A stretch of 64,000 nucleotides of DNA from Nocardioides sp. Arc9.136 (lineage in GTDB: Bacteria; Actinomycetota; Actinomycetes; Propionibacteriales; Nocardioidaceae), in assembly GCF_030506255.1 (NCBI RefSeq), contig NZ_CP113431.1:2925001-2989000 (forward strand), in the 5' to 3' direction. Below, piece after piece: positions 9,499-18,191 of this stretch. The notes under the pieces are model-generated. The model searched no databases, was not told the origin of the DNA, and worked only from the letters and a program-made list of their open reading frames with translations. A program made the translations under genes and the position numbers. How positions within the stretch are numbered: position 1 is the first letter of the stretch; every line of letters starts with the position of its first letter.

Positions 9499-9645
9499 GC
9501 GGCCCGGGTTCCCGTCGGCCGACGTGCACAAACCGCGCGGCTCTGCCGGCGTCCTGGGACGCGGTGGTCAGAGCCGGGCCGTGGACCTGGGGGGTGTGCC
9601 CACGGCCCGGCGATGCAGAAACTAGTCGGCGGCGGTCCGCACGGC

Positions 9646-9663
9646 ATCGTCCGAACGGACGAT
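9646..9663. promoter_or_regulatory. 8+2+8 inverted repeat, candidate operator
   Basis: ATCGTCCG-AA-CGGACGAT is a perfect 8-bp inverted repeat with a 2-nt centre, in the divergent region between the metallo-hydrolase and the DUF2243 gene, about 48 nt before the latter's ATG. Size and placement fit a dimeric repressor operator (TetR or MarR type). No adjacent regulator gene is visible, so the binding protein is unknown. Confidence 0.4.
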
Positions 9664-9710
9664 TCTCGAGCGGGTTGAGGTCCTAGGACCGGCGTGGGTA
9701 CCGCGCCGCC

Positions 9711-10232
9711 ATGGCCACCTCCGAGACACCCACCGACCGCCGTCCCACGAGAGCGGCCGGGCTGCTGTACGGCATCGGGCTCGGCGGCTTCGTCGACGGC
9801 ATCGTCCTGCACCAGCTGCTGCAGTGGCACCACATGGTCAGCCACGTCGACGACACCCCCACCACGACCGTGGCCGGCCTGGAGGCCAACACGTTCGCCG
9901 ACGGGCTGTTCCACGTGCTGGCGTGGCTCTGCGTCGTGGCCGCGTCCGTGCTGACCGTCCGGGCCTGGCAGCAGGGGCGGCTCGCGCCCACCTGGTCCTT
10001 CCACCTCGGGCTCGTCCTGGCCGGCTGGGGGCTGTTCAACGTCGTCGAGGGTCTCGTCGACCACCAGCTCCTCGGCGTGCACCACGTCCGGGACGACCTC
10101 GGCGCTCCTCTGTCGTGGGACCTCGGCTTCCTCGCCGCCGGCGCCCTGCTGGTGGTCGTCGGGTGGCTGGTGCACCGCCGCGGCGCGCGCGACGTCGCGC
10201 GAGCGCAGCCCCGCACGACCACGCCCCGCTGA
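9711..10232 (+). CDS. DUF2243 integral membrane protein
   Basis: 173 aa with four hydrophobic segments (~18-37, ~68-88, ~100-120, ~143-162). Conserved features of DUF2243 are visible: GFVDGIVLHQLLQWHHM near the first helix, and GLFNVVEGLVDHQLLGVHHVR before the last. The regularly placed histidines in membrane-proximal positions suggest metal or heme coordination, which is inference; the family has no established function. ATG start. A ScyD-like secreted protein follows about 120 nt downstream. Confidence 0.8.
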   Translation: MATSETPTDRRPTRAAGLLYGIGLGGFVDGIVLHQLLQWHHMVSHVDDTPTTTVAGLEANTFADGLFHVLAWLCVVAASVLTVRAWQQGRLAPTWSFHLGLVLAGWGLFNVVEGLVDHQLLGVHHVRDDLGAPLSWDLGFLAAGALLVVVGWLVHRRGARDVARAQPRTTTPR

Positions 10233-10354
10233 GCCCGGAGCCGCGCCGGGACTTCCCCCATGTGGGAGATGCGCCTGCGCCGGGCGGCGGACTTGGGTGG
10301 TGAACCGTGCGCTCCCCGCACCCCCATCCACCCCGCCACCGGAGGAAGTTCCCC

Positions 10355-11551
10355 ATGACCCGTCCACGGACCGTGCTGCTCTCGGCGCTGGTCGCCAGCA
10401 CCGCCAGCGCCGCTCTCGCCGCCGCCGCCCTCGTGCCCGCCGACGCCCACCCCCGCCACGAACCCGACGACCTCACCACCATCACCGCCCTCAGCGGGCC
10501 CCGCGGCGTCGACTCGGTCGGCCGCGGGCTGACCCTCGTCACCGAGGACGACGGCACCTTCAGCCTCGTCGTCGAGCGCCGCGACGGGACCGCTGAGGTG
10601 CGCGAGCTGGGCGGCCTGCCGGCGGCCGCCGGGTTCGCCCAGGCCATCTCCGCCGCCCATGGCAAGGTCTACTTCCTCACCGGGGGCGGTGGCGCCGCCG
10701 AGGGCCTGCCGCCCGGCGCGGCCACGCTCTACGTGTGGTCCGGCGGCACGCTCGAGCCGCTCGCGGACATCGGCGCGTACCAGGTGGACGACGGCGACCC
10801 CTACGACATCGAGAACGTCCCGACGGACACGAACCCCTTCGGCCTGCACGCCCTCAAGGACGGGACCGTGCTCGTCGTCGACGCCGGCGGCAACGACCTC
10901 CTGCGGGTCTGGCCGGACGGCACGGTGAAGACCGTCGCGGTGTTCAAGCCGCGCGTGGTCGCCGTTCCCGACGACCTTCCGGAGCCTCCTGCCGGCCCGC
11001 TGCGCCGCCTGGACCGGGGTGCGCCCGAGCCGGAGCCGGAGGCGCCGACCACGCCGGCGGAGTCCGTCCCGACCTCGGTCACCGTGGGTGCCGACGGCTA
11101 CTGGTACGTCGGCGAGCTGCGCGGCTTCCCCGCGACGCCGGGCACCTCGCAGGTGTGGCGCATCAAGCCGGGCTCGCTGGGTGCGGTGTGCGACCCCGCG
11201 GCGTACGACCGGCGCCACCACCGCGCGGCGAAGCACCCGGCGAAGCACCGCAGCAGCTGCACGCGCTACGCCGACGGGCTCACCTCGATCGTGGACCTCG
11301 CTGCCGACCGCAGGGGCGGGATCTACGCGCTGAGCATGTCGAAGGCCGGCTGGCTGCAGGCCGAGTCCGGCACCCCGGGCGCCGAGGTCGGCGGGCTGTT
11401 CCGCATCACCCCGCACCGCAATCACACCCACGTCCGTGAGCTCGTCCCGGGGAAGCTGGTGCTGCCCGGCGGCGTCGACGTCGCCAAGGACGGTGACATC
11501 TACCTGACCGGGCCGGTCTTCGGTCCCGGCGCGCTGATGAAGCTCGACTGA
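10355..11551 (+). CDS. ScyD/ScyE family secreted beta-propeller-like protein
   Basis: 398 aa with an N-terminal Sec signal peptide (~1-31, charged MTRPR then an Ala/Leu-rich core, likely cleavage near ADA-H). The mature part has repeated beta-propeller-like blocks such as GLTLVTEDDGTF, GKVYFLTGG, NPFGLHALKDGTVLVVDAGGNDLLR and GGVDVAKDGDIYLTGPVFG. This is the pattern of ScyD/ScyE-family proteins, which are common in actinobacteria beyond the cyanobacterial scytonemin genes; function here is unknown. I chose the ATG at 10355 because GGAGGAAG lies 6 nt upstream and the signal peptide starts there. Confidence 0.8.
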   Translation: MTRPRTVLLSALVASTASAALAAAALVPADAHPRHEPDDLTTITALSGPRGVDSVGRGLTLVTEDDGTFSLVVERRDGTAEVRELGGLPAAAGFAQAISAAHGKVYFLTGGGGAAEGLPPGAATLYVWSGGTLEPLADIGAYQVDDGDPYDIENVPTDTNPFGLHALKDGTVLVVDAGGNDLLRVWPDGTVKTVAVFKPRVVAVPDDLPEPPAGPLRRLDRGAPEPEPEAPTTPAESVPTSVTVGADGYWYVGELRGFPATPGTSQVWRIKPGSLGAVCDPAAYDRRHHRAAKHPAKHRSSCTRYADGLTSIVDLAADRRGGIYALSMSKAGWLQAESGTPGAEVGGLFRITPHRNHTHVRELVPGKLVLPGGVDVAKDGDIYLTGPVFGPGALMKLD

Positions 11552-11583
11552 CCGGTTCCACGACGCGTGTAACGCGGGAGGGC

Positions 11584-11619
11584 CGTCGGGACAGGTGGTG
11601 GTGCACCACCTGGACGACG
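11584..11619 (+). terminator. stem-loop after the ScyD-like gene
   Basis: An 8-bp stem CAGGTGGT/ACCACCTG with a 5-nt loop is extended by CGTCG/CGACG outside a short internal bulge, 33 nt past the stop codon. A second GC-rich hairpin, CCGGTCCC-TGCA-GGGGCCGG, follows. There is no U-tract, which is normal for high-GC actinobacteria. Confidence 0.5.
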
Positions 11620-11731
11620 GCGGCTCCGGTCCCTGCAGGGGCCGGCCCGTCCAGCGCGGCGCAGGTCGGCCCGCCCTCGGTCCCCACGGGGGGCGGGTCG
11701 ACTGCTGCCACCCACCGGGCACTGTTGTCCC

Positions 11732-12049
11732 ATGAGTGGCGAGCCGGACTTCGACGCGATCACCAACTGGGCGATGTCCCTGCTGACCATGCGGGTCAAC
11801 ACCCCCTCCGGCGAGTGGCTGCCGGCGGACTTCGAGCAGGTCTACCAGCAGGGCTGGGCCGAGCTCGAGTCGGCGTTCGGCGCCAGCACCGCCAGCGAGA
11901 TGGCCATCCTCGACCTGGCGAACATCGCGATGCACCTCGTCGACTACCTCGTGGCGGTCACCGGGCAGCCGGCGTCGCGCTGGTTGGAGCAGGTGCGGCA
12001 GGACTACGTCGAGGCCGACGACGTCGACGGGGACGAGGGCGACGGGTGA
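11732..12049 (+). CDS. hypothetical protein, small acidic
   Basis: 105 aa, not recognised. It looks alpha-helical and soluble, with two amphipathic stretches (~9-20, ~55-80) and an acidic tail (EADDVDGDEGDG). The ATG at 11732 is preceded by CACTGT six nt upstream, a weak -10-like hexamer in a leaderless arrangement. It stands alone between a terminator-like hairpin and tRNA-Met. Confidence 0.6.
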   Translation: MSGEPDFDAITNWAMSLLTMRVNTPSGEWLPADFEQVYQQGWAELESAFGASTASEMAILDLANIAMHLVDYLVAVTGQPASRWLEQVRQDYVEADDVDGDEGDG

Positions 12050-12113
12050 GGCGGGTGAGGCGGGCACCCGCGGCCTCCGCCGCGTCGGCGCCCGGCTAGG
12101 CTCCCGGGCTCGC

Positions 12114-12187
12114 GGGGCGTTAGCTCAGTCGGTCAGAGCAAGGGACTCATAATCCCTGGGTCGTGGGTTCGAGCCCCACACGCCCTA
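12114..12187 (+). tRNA. tRNA-Met (anticodon CAT)
   Basis: A complete 74-nt cloverleaf: acceptor GGGGCGT/ACGCCCT (G1-U72 wobble), D-arm GCTC/GAGC, anticodon stem AGGGA/TCCCT with loop CTCATAA, T-arm GTGGG-TTCGAGC-CCCAC and discriminator A. CCA is not encoded. Anticodon CAT with a G-U first pair fits elongator tRNA-Met. A lysidine-modified tRNA-Ile2 has the same anticodon and cannot be excluded by eye. Confidence 0.9.
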
Positions 12188-12427
12188 CCCGGACGTGGAC
12201 CGCTGGCCGCAGGCAGGTCCAGGGGGCCGACGACTGTCGCCGCGCCGGCTGCCCGCGGTACGCCTCCTCGACCGACCCTCTGCTGAGTCCGCGCCGAGGA
12301 GGGACCGGCCGTCACGCAGATGTGCTGGCCGCCAGGGGGTCGCGGTCAGTCCGGCCACGTGGCTGCGCCGATGGCGACCCATCCAACCGAACCGCACAGC
12401 CGCCCGCAACCAGGTGCCGAGACGCAG

Positions 12428-12458
12428 CGAGGGCCCGGCACGTGGTGCCGGGCCCTCG
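12428..12458 (-). terminator. terminator hairpin downstream of tRNA-Asn
   Basis: A perfect 14-bp inverted repeat (12428-12441 with 12445-12458) closes on a 3-nt GTG loop, starting 8 nt after the 3' end of tRNA-Asn. It is strong enough to stop transcription in the leftward direction, and by symmetry would also act on rightward read-through from tRNA-Met. Confidence 0.75.
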
Positions 12459-12465
12459 ATCTCTG

Positions 12466-12538
12466 CTCCCCCGGTTGGACTCGAACCAACAACCCTCCGG
12501 TTAACAGCCGAATGCTCTGCCAGTTGAGCTACAGGGGA
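12466..12538 (-). tRNA. tRNA-Asn (anticodon GTT)
   Basis: A 73-nt cloverleaf on the minus strand: acceptor TCCCCTG/CGGGGGA with discriminator G, D-arm GCTC/GAGC, anticodon loop CTGTTAA (anticodon GTT), and T-arm TTGG-TTCGAGT-CCAA. CCA is not encoded. It is followed immediately by a perfect 14-bp terminator hairpin, so it is transcribed alone or at the end of a leftward unit. Confidence 0.95.
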
Positions 12539-12603
12539 TCGGTGCAGCGCGCACACATTAGCAAGGCTCCGCGGCGCGGAGAAATTCGGGGGCCCGGCGT
12601 GAC

Positions 12604-13095
12604 TCAGCCCGGCTCGACCTCGGCGCGGGCTGCTGCGAGCCCGCGCTCGGCGGCCGCGCGGACCGCGGGGTCGTCGGGGTCGAGCCCGTCGTCGAGGTCG
12701 TAGGTCCAGGTGAGCGCGCGGGCGCCCGAGGACCCGCGGCGCGCCACGACGCGCAGCCCGCGCTCCCCGAGGACGGGCACGTGCCGCTGGAGCACGACGC
12801 TCGCGGTCACCCGTTCGCGGACGAGCTCGAGCAACCGCCCGGGCTCGTCGACGAGCGCCCGGTGCACCGGTCGCGGCTCGCCCCAGCTGCCGACCTCGCG
12901 GACGACGAGCTCGGAGGTGTCGCGGTCCCAGTGGGCCGACTCGACGTGCTCCCACGGGACCCGGCGGTCGGGCAGGTACAGCGCCTCGCGGGTGCCCCCG
13001 ACCGGCCCCACGGAGGTGTCGGTCCAGGCCAGCAGGCGTTCCCCGCGTCGTACGGCGAGGTCGGGCCGGGGCGCCCGGCGGGGCCGCAGCCTCAC
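12604..13095 (-). CDS. conserved hypothetical protein downstream of dnaG
   Basis: 163 aa, basic at the N terminus, no signal peptide or membrane helix. The N-terminal half reads as a short beta-rich domain (RGERLLAWTDTSVG, TREALYLPDRRVPWEHVESAHWDRD) resembling small PH-like domains of actinobacterial hypothetical proteins. The C-terminal part is helical and Ala/Arg/Glu-rich. I do not recognise a named family. Its GTG overlaps the dnaG stop as GTGA, so it is translationally coupled to primase. Confidence 0.7.
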   Translation of the reverse strand: MRLRPRRAPRPDLAVRRGERLLAWTDTSVGPVGGTREALYLPDRRVPWEHVESAHWDRDTSELVVREVGSWGEPRPVHRALVDEPGRLLELVRERVTASVVLQRHVPVLGERGLRVVARRGSSGARALTWTYDLDDGLDPDDPAVRAAAERGLAAARAEVEPG

Positions 13096-14993
13096 GTGGT
13101 GCTCCCGACCGCCCGCTCGCGCAGCGTGCGGCGGTGCTGCTCGAGCGCGGCCAGCTCGCCGAACATCCGGTTGTACTCGGCGGCGTTCTCCACCGGGTTG
13201 GTGCGCTGCAGCTTGGACTTCACGTCGGCGATCCGGCGCATCGCGGTCAGCTCGAGGAGCCGGAAGACGTGCATGGAGACGTACGCCGCGTCCGGCTCCT
13301 TCGCGGAGAGGATCGGCTCGACACCCAAGGCGCTGATCGTGGAGGAGACGAGCGGATCGGTGGCCGCGTCGCGCAGCCGGCCGGCCCACTGCGCGTCCCC
13401 GGAGCCGGCGACCGGCCCGCCCGCGGCGGCGACGAGCCCCCACACGGCGCGGTAGACCGGGTGGGTGAAGTCGTCGGGGCCGATGTCGGAGGTCGTCCGG
13501 CCGATCGCCATCGGGTGCTGGATGACCAGCTTGAGGGTCTCCCGCTCGAGCGCGAAGCGCGGGTCGCGCAGGTCCGGGACCGGCGTGCGGGGAGCCCGCT
13601 CGGCCGGCTGCTCGGGCTGCGGCTCCCCCCGCCGGCTGCCGCGCTGGTCGGGCTTCGTGGGCCCGCGGTTGGTCGCGCGACGCACCTCGGCGCGGGCCTG
13701 CTCGATGTCGATGCCCACCATGCCGGCCAGCTCGCGGGCGAAGGCGTCGACCTTCGAGCGGTCGCGGATGCTGGAGACCAGGCGGGCACCCTCGCGCAGT
13801 GCGTCGACGCGGCTGTCGGCGCGGTCCAGGTCGTACTTGCCGACCACGTTGGACAGCACGAACCGGTAGAGCGGCACCCGTCGGGCGACCAGCTCGCGGA
13901 CCGCGGCGTCGCCCTGCTTGATCCGCAGGTCGCAGGGGTCCAGGCCGTCGGGCTCGACCGCGACGTAGGTCTGGGACACGAAGTTCTGGTCCCCGCCGAA
14001 GGTCCGCAGCGCCGCCTTCTGGCCGGCGGCGTCGCCGTCGAAGGCGAAGATCACCTCGCCGCGGAACTCCTCGTGGTCGTGCATGAAGCGGCGCAGCACC
14101 CGCGCGTGCTCGTCGCCGAACGCCGTCCCGCACGTCGCCACCGCGGTGGTGACCCCGGCGAGGTGGCAGGCCATCACGTCGGTGTAGCCCTCGACCACGA
14201 CCGCCTGGGAGGACCGCGCCATGTCCTTGCGCGCCAGGTCGATGCCGTAGAGCACCTGGCTCTTCTTGTAGATCGGGGTCTCGGAGGTGTTGAGGTACTT
14301 CGCGTCGATCCGGTCGTCGTCGAAGATCCGGCGCGCGCCGAAGCCGATCGTGTCGCCGCTGGCGTCGCGGATGGGCCAGAGCAGCCGGCCGCGGAACCGG
14401 TCGTACGCCGAGCGGCCGACCGCCACGAGGCCGCCGGCGACCAGCTCCTCCTCGGAGAAGGCCTTCTGGCGCAGGTGCTTGAAGAGCGCGTCGCCGTCAC
14501 GCGGGGCGAACCCGACGCCGAACGTCTCGGCGGCCGACTGGTCGAACCCGCGCTCGCCGAGGAACTGCCGCGCCACGAGCGCGTCGGGCGTGGCGAGCTG
14601 CTCGGCGTAGAACTGCTGGGCGACGCGGTGGGCCTCGATCAGCCGGTTGCGCTGCGGTCCGCGGGGGCGGTCCTCCCGGACGTCGCCCTCCTCGCGGCGC
14701 AGCTGCACGCCGTACTTGTCGGCCAGCCGCTCGACCGCCTCGGCGAAGGACAGCGCGTCGATGTCCATGACGAACTTGATGACGTCGCCGCCGGCCTGGC
14801 AGCCGAAGCAGTGGAAGAACCCTCGCGACGGGGTGACGTGGAAGGACGGCGACTTCTCGTCGTGGAAGGGGCACAGGCCCTTCATCGACCCGCCGCCGGC
14901 GTTGCGCAGGGAGACGTGCTCGCCCACCACCTCGTCGATGCGCGCCTTCTCGCGCACCTCGGCGATGCTCTCCTCGCGGATCAGGCCTGCCAC
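13092..14993 (-). CDS. dnaG: DNA primase
   Basis: 633 aa primase, which makes RNA primers at the replication fork. The N-terminal CHC2 zinc finger is seen as CPFHDEKSPSF and FHCFGCQAGGD (~41-70), followed by the Toprim core with VVVEGYTDVMACHLAGV and FAFDGDAAGQKAALR. A variable linker rich in Arg/Pro/Glu (~430-470) joins the C-terminal DnaB-binding domain. The ATG gives the standard actinobacterial length. The neighbourhood (dgt upstream) matches the mycobacterial dgt-dnaG order. It ends in a GTGA overlap with the downstream hypothetical. Confidence 0.96.
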   Translation of the reverse strand: MAGLIREESIAEVREKARIDEVVGEHVSLRNAGGGSMKGLCPFHDEKSPSFHVTPSRGFFHCFGCQAGGDVIKFVMDIDALSFAEAVERLADKYGVQLRREEGDVREDRPRGPQRNRLIEAHRVAQQFYAEQLATPDALVARQFLGERGFDQSAAETFGVGFAPRDGDALFKHLRQKAFSEEELVAGGLVAVGRSAYDRFRGRLLWPIRDASGDTIGFGARRIFDDDRIDAKYLNTSETPIYKKSQVLYGIDLARKDMARSSQAVVVEGYTDVMACHLAGVTTAVATCGTAFGDEHARVLRRFMHDHEEFRGEVIFAFDGDAAGQKAALRTFGGDQNFVSQTYVAVEPDGLDPCDLRIKQGDAAVRELVARRVPLYRFVLSNVVGKYDLDRADSRVDALREGARLVSSIRDRSKVDAFARELAGMVGIDIEQARAEVRRATNRGPTKPDQRGSRRGEPQPEQPAERAPRTPVPDLRDPRFALERETLKLVIQHPMAIGRTTSDIGPDDFTHPVYRAVWGLVAAAGGPVAGSGDAQWAGRLRDAATDPLVSSTISALGVEPILSAKEPDAAYVSMHVFRLLELTAMRRIADVKSKLQRTNPVENAAEYNRMFGELAALEQHRRTLRERAVGSTT

Positions 14994-15021
14994 GGGGCCG
15001 ATCCTAGGTGGCCGACGGGGA

Positions 15022-15936
15022 TCAGTACTCGCCGGTCATCAGGTTGTGGAGGGGCTCCCCCGCGGCGTACCGGTGCAGCTGGTCGCGGACCAGCCGGTGC
15101 GCCCGCGGCCACATCGCGCTGCTGGCGCCGCCGACGTGCGGGCTGACGAGCAGGCCGGGTGCGTCCCACAGCGGGCTGTCGGCCGGGAGCGGCTCGGTCT
15201 CGGCCACGTCGACCGCCGCGCGGATGCGCCCGGAGTGCAGCGCGGCGACCAGGTCGTCGGTGACGACGACGCCCCCGCGGGCGACGTTGACCAGGAGGGC
15301 GCCGTCCTTCATCCGGCCGAGGAAGTCGGCGTCGACCAGCCCCCGCGTCGCGTCGGTCAGCGGCACGACGAGGATGACGACGTCCGCGTCGGGGAGCAGC
15401 GCGGGCAGGTCCTCGATCGGGTGCACGCCCTCGCGCGCGGTGCGGGCGACGCGGACGACGTCGACCTCGAACGGCAGCAGCCGCCTCTCGATGGCCTCGC
15501 CGATCGCGCCGTGCCCGACCAGCAGGACGCGGCGGTCGGCGAGCGCGGGGCGCCACCCGGGCGTCCACTCGTGCCGGTCCTGGGCCCGGACGAAGTCGGG
15601 GATCCCACGGAGCGAGGCGAGGACGAGCGCGAGGGTGAGCTCGGCGGTGGAGGTGTCGTGGATGCCGCGGCCGTTGCAGAGCGCGACGCCCGCCGGCACG
15701 CGCGAGCGGACGTTGTCGACACCCGCCGAGAGCAGCTGGACGACCTCGAGGCTCCGCATCCGCGGCAGGACGTCGCCGATCGCCGGCCCCATCTGGTACG
15801 GCGGCACGTAGAAGCGCACGTCCTCGACCGAGTCCGGCACGTCCCGGGTCGGGTCGACGACCTCGTAGCGCAGCCCCTCGGGCGGGTCGCCGAGCTCGGC
15901 GGGGTCGAACGGCAGCCAGACGAGTCGGTCGCTCAT
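15022..15936 (-). CDS. D-isomer 2-hydroxyacid dehydrogenase
   Basis: 304 aa NAD(P)-dependent dehydrogenase. It has the nucleotide-binding loop LLVGHGAIGEAIERRL (~138-153), the substrate arginine in NVARGGVV, the Asp/Glu dyad region VDVAETEPLP, and the catalytic histidine in VSPHVGGASSAMWPRA. The N-terminal segment lacks the longer regulatory tail of PGDH-type enzymes, so it is closer to glyoxylate/hydroxypyruvate-reductase-like members. Substrate unknown. It lies between dgt and dnaG, all leftward, with a 28-nt gap to dnaG. Confidence 0.85.
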   Translation of the reverse strand: MSDRLVWLPFDPAELGDPPEGLRYEVVDPTRDVPDSVEDVRFYVPPYQMGPAIGDVLPRMRSLEVVQLLSAGVDNVRSRVPAGVALCNGRGIHDTSTAELTLALVLASLRGIPDFVRAQDRHEWTPGWRPALADRRVLLVGHGAIGEAIERRLLPFEVDVVRVARTAREGVHPIEDLPALLPDADVVILVVPLTDATRGLVDADFLGRMKDGALLVNVARGGVVVTDDLVAALHSGRIRAAVDVAETEPLPADSPLWDAPGLLVSPHVGGASSAMWPRAHRLVRDQLHRYAAGEPLHNLMTGEY

Positions 15937-15971
15937 GAAACTCGACCTTACCGGTCGGCTTTCAAGGCCGG

Positions 15972-17240
15972 TCAGCGGCACAGCCGCGCGTGCCACTCGA
16001 TCGCGCTCGCGTCGGTCAGGGACGCGACCTGGTCGACGACCACGCGCAACCGCGCTGCGTCGTCGGCCGCCTCGCGCCAGTCGTCGGCGAGCGGGCGCTG
16101 CAGCGCGTCCGGACCGCGGTGGACCAGCGCCGCCACCAGCTCGGCGAGCAGCTCGCGCTGCCGCTCCATCACCGCGACCCGGTCCTCGGCCTGCATGACG
16201 TACCGCGCGGCCACGCCCTTGAGCACCGCGATCTCCAGCAGCGTCCGCGGCGGGACCACCAGGTCCGCGCGGTAGCGCACGAACGGCCCCTCCCCCGCGG
16301 CGTACGTCGCGTGCTGCACGGCCCCGCAGAACCTGCCGATCAGGTCGCTGGTGAGGTTCTTCAGCGCCGCGAGGCCGCGGCGGCTGCCGTCGTACGGCGT
16401 GACCGGCCAGGACCCCTGGGTCCGCAGGCCGGCGAGCACCTCGTCGAGCACCTCGTCGGTGGCGTCGGGGACGTACCAGTCGCGGACGGTCTCCCAGACC
16501 GCGGCGGTGTCGAGGGCGGTGAGGTCGACGCGGCCGGCGACGATGCCGTCCTCGATGTCGTGCACGGAGTAGGCGACGTCGTCGGCGAGGTCCATCACCT
16601 GTGCCTCCAGGCACTGGCGGTCGCCCACGGCGCCGAGCCGCATCCAGTCGAAGACCGGGCGGTCGTCGTCGTAGACCCCGAACTTGCTGACCTCGCGCGG
16701 GGAGCCGTCGGCGTGCACGCCGCGGGGCGACTCCGCCCGGGCCCGCGCCCAGGGGTACTTCGTGCAGGCGTCGAGCGTGGCGCGGGTGAGGTTCAGCCCG
16801 ACGGAGCGCCCGTCGGCGTCGAAGGTCTTGGCCTCCAGCCGGGTCAGCAGCCGCAGGGTCTGGGCGTTGCCCTCGAACCCGCCGCACGACCCGCTGAGCT
16901 CGGCCAGCACCCGTTCGCCGTTGTGGCCGAACGGCGGGTGGCCGAGGTCGTGGGCCAGCGCCGCGGTCTCGGCGATGTCGGGCTGGCTGCCGAGGGCGCG
17001 CGAGAGGTCGCGGGCCACCTGGGCCACCTCGAGGCTGTGGGTGAGCCGGTTCCGGACGAAGTCGTCGGTCTGCGGCCCCAGCACCTGGGTCTTCGCGGCG
17101 AGCCGCCGGGAGGCCGCGGCGTGGACCAGCCGCGCCCGGTCGCGCTCGAAGGCGGTCCGCTCAGGAGCGTCGACCCGCTTGGGCGGCTCCGGGACGAGCC
17201 GCTCGCGGGCGGCGTCGTCGTACAGCTCCTCGGTGGTCAT
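15972..17240 (-). CDS. dgt: deoxyguanosinetriphosphate triphosphohydrolase
   Basis: 422 aa HD-domain dNTP triphosphohydrolase that cleaves dGTP to deoxyguanosine and triphosphate, limiting dNTP pools. Metal-binding residues are visible: NRLTHSLEVAQVAR (first His), TAALAHDLGHPPFGHNGE (HD and following His) and MDLADDVAYSVHDIED (last Asp). I chose the ATG at 17240 over the ORF's earlier codon; a TAGGCT hexamer lies 10 nt upstream. The start codon overlaps one arm of an 11-bp inverted repeat. dgt next to dnaG is conserved in actinobacteria. Confidence 0.92.
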   Translation of the reverse strand: MTTEELYDDAARERLVPEPPKRVDAPERTAFERDRARLVHAAASRRLAAKTQVLGPQTDDFVRNRLTHSLEVAQVARDLSRALGSQPDIAETAALAHDLGHPPFGHNGERVLAELSGSCGGFEGNAQTLRLLTRLEAKTFDADGRSVGLNLTRATLDACTKYPWARARAESPRGVHADGSPREVSKFGVYDDDRPVFDWMRLGAVGDRQCLEAQVMDLADDVAYSVHDIEDGIVAGRVDLTALDTAAVWETVRDWYVPDATDEVLDEVLAGLRTQGSWPVTPYDGSRRGLAALKNLTSDLIGRFCGAVQHATYAAGEGPFVRYRADLVVPPRTLLEIAVLKGVAARYVMQAEDRVAVMERQRELLAELVAALVHRGPDALQRPLADDWREAADDAARLRVVVDQVASLTDASAIEWHARLCR

Positions 17241-17272
17241 GTCGGGGGCGAGCCTAGGGCGCGCCCCCGACA
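17240..17272 (-). promoter_or_regulatory. 11-bp inverted repeat spanning the dgt start and -10 region
   Basis: Arms 17240-17250 (TGTCGGGGGCG) and 17262-17272 (CGCCCCCGACA) are perfect complements around an 11-nt spacer that contains the TAGGCT -10-like hexamer of dgt. As RNA in read-through transcripts from the upstream peptidase-like gene, it would form a GC-rich hairpin reaching the dgt AUG. It may be a terminator for that gene, a translational block on read-through RNA, or both. Confidence 0.5.
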
Positions 17273-17300
17273 CGACGGCGACGAGGAGGGACCCGAGGGG

Positions 17301-18191
17301 TCAGTACGTCGTGACGTGGACGTGGTCGTAGTGGTTGGCCGTGGTCGAGCCGCGGTCCTCCATCGCACGCCAGCCCTCGCCGGCGCGCTCCACCGACCAG
17401 ATCTTCTGGGCGTAGATGAGGTAGGAGACGCCGAGCTCGGCGTAGTTGGCGCGGACGAACTCCGCGACCTCCCAGCCGCGGTCACCGCTCACCATGATGT
17501 CGACGGCGATGCCCTGGGCGTGCTCGCCGTCCCCGCGGAACGTGCCGTAGGTCGAGATCTCGGGGAACGCCGCGCAGACCGCCTCGTGCACCTTGACGAC
17601 GTTCGGGCTGACGCCGGAGGAGACCGACGACCCGTTGGTGCAGGCACCGCCCAGCTGCCGCGCGGTCGCCGTACCCTCCTCGACCTCGGTCTCGGTCTCG
17701 GGCTTCTCGGCGACCAGGTAGCCCGTGCTGATCCAGCGCGCGGTGCCGTCGACGACGACCTCCTCGCGGCCGAAGAGCGAGCGCCCGGTGACCAGCACCT
17801 TCTCCAGCTCGTCGAGCTGGCCGACCTTGGCGGCCTTCTCCCCCGGCTGGTCCCACAGGTTCAGCACCGTGGTGGTCCACATCTTGGTGTCGGCGTTCGC
17901 GACGGCCCGGCGCACCTTCGCGGGCGCGGTGACGAGCTCGGCCCGGGTGGGCTTGCGCTCGATGCGGTCCGAGGCCCGGGAGACGACCGGCTGGCGCTCG
18001 AACTCCATCGAGGGGCCGGGCACGGACGCCTGCTCGGCGTCGGCGGTCACCAGCTCGGTGCCCGCGGGGGTGCCGACGACGCCGAGGGTGACGGCGGCTG
18101 CGGTGGCGAGGAGGGCGATCGGGCCGGCGATGACGGCGGCCCGGGGCTTGCGGCGGGCATCGGTGTCCCGCTTGTGGCGGTGGTCTGCCAC
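17301..18191 (-). CDS. secreted M15/VldE-like C-terminal domain protein
   Basis: 296 aa from the GTG at 18191, which has AAAGGA 9 nt upstream. A basic N terminus (DHRHKRDTDARRKPR) precedes one hydrophobic segment (~22-42), then an SH3-like/variable region (~105-170), then a C-terminal domain with THE-like metal ligands: HAQGIAVDIM and NHYDHVHV. This HxxGxAxD...HxH pattern resembles the M15/VanY-type peptidoglycan peptidase fold and the actinobacterial ARB_07466-type C-terminal domain. It probably acts on the cell wall outside the membrane; catalytic activity is inferred only. Confidence 0.72.
   Translation of the reverse strand: MADHRHKRDTDARRKPRAAVIAGPIALLATAAAVTLGVVGTPAGTELVTADAEQASVPGPSMEFERQPVVSRASDRIERKPTRAELVTAPAKVRRAVANADTKMWTTTVLNLWDQPGEKAAKVGQLDELEKVLVTGRSLFGREEVVVDGTARWISTGYLVAEKPETETEVEEGTATARQLGGACTNGSSVSSGVSPNVVKVHEAVCAAFPEISTYGTFRGDGEHAQGIAVDIMVSGDRGWEVAEFVRANYAELGVSYLIYAQKIWSVERAGEGWRAMEDRGSTTANHYDHVHVTTY

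Noticed and set aside
12114..12187. Initiator tRNA-fMet
   Set aside because: The anticodon stem lacks the three G-C pairs (GGG/CCC next to the loop) of initiators, and the first pair is G-U rather than the C1xA72 mismatch.
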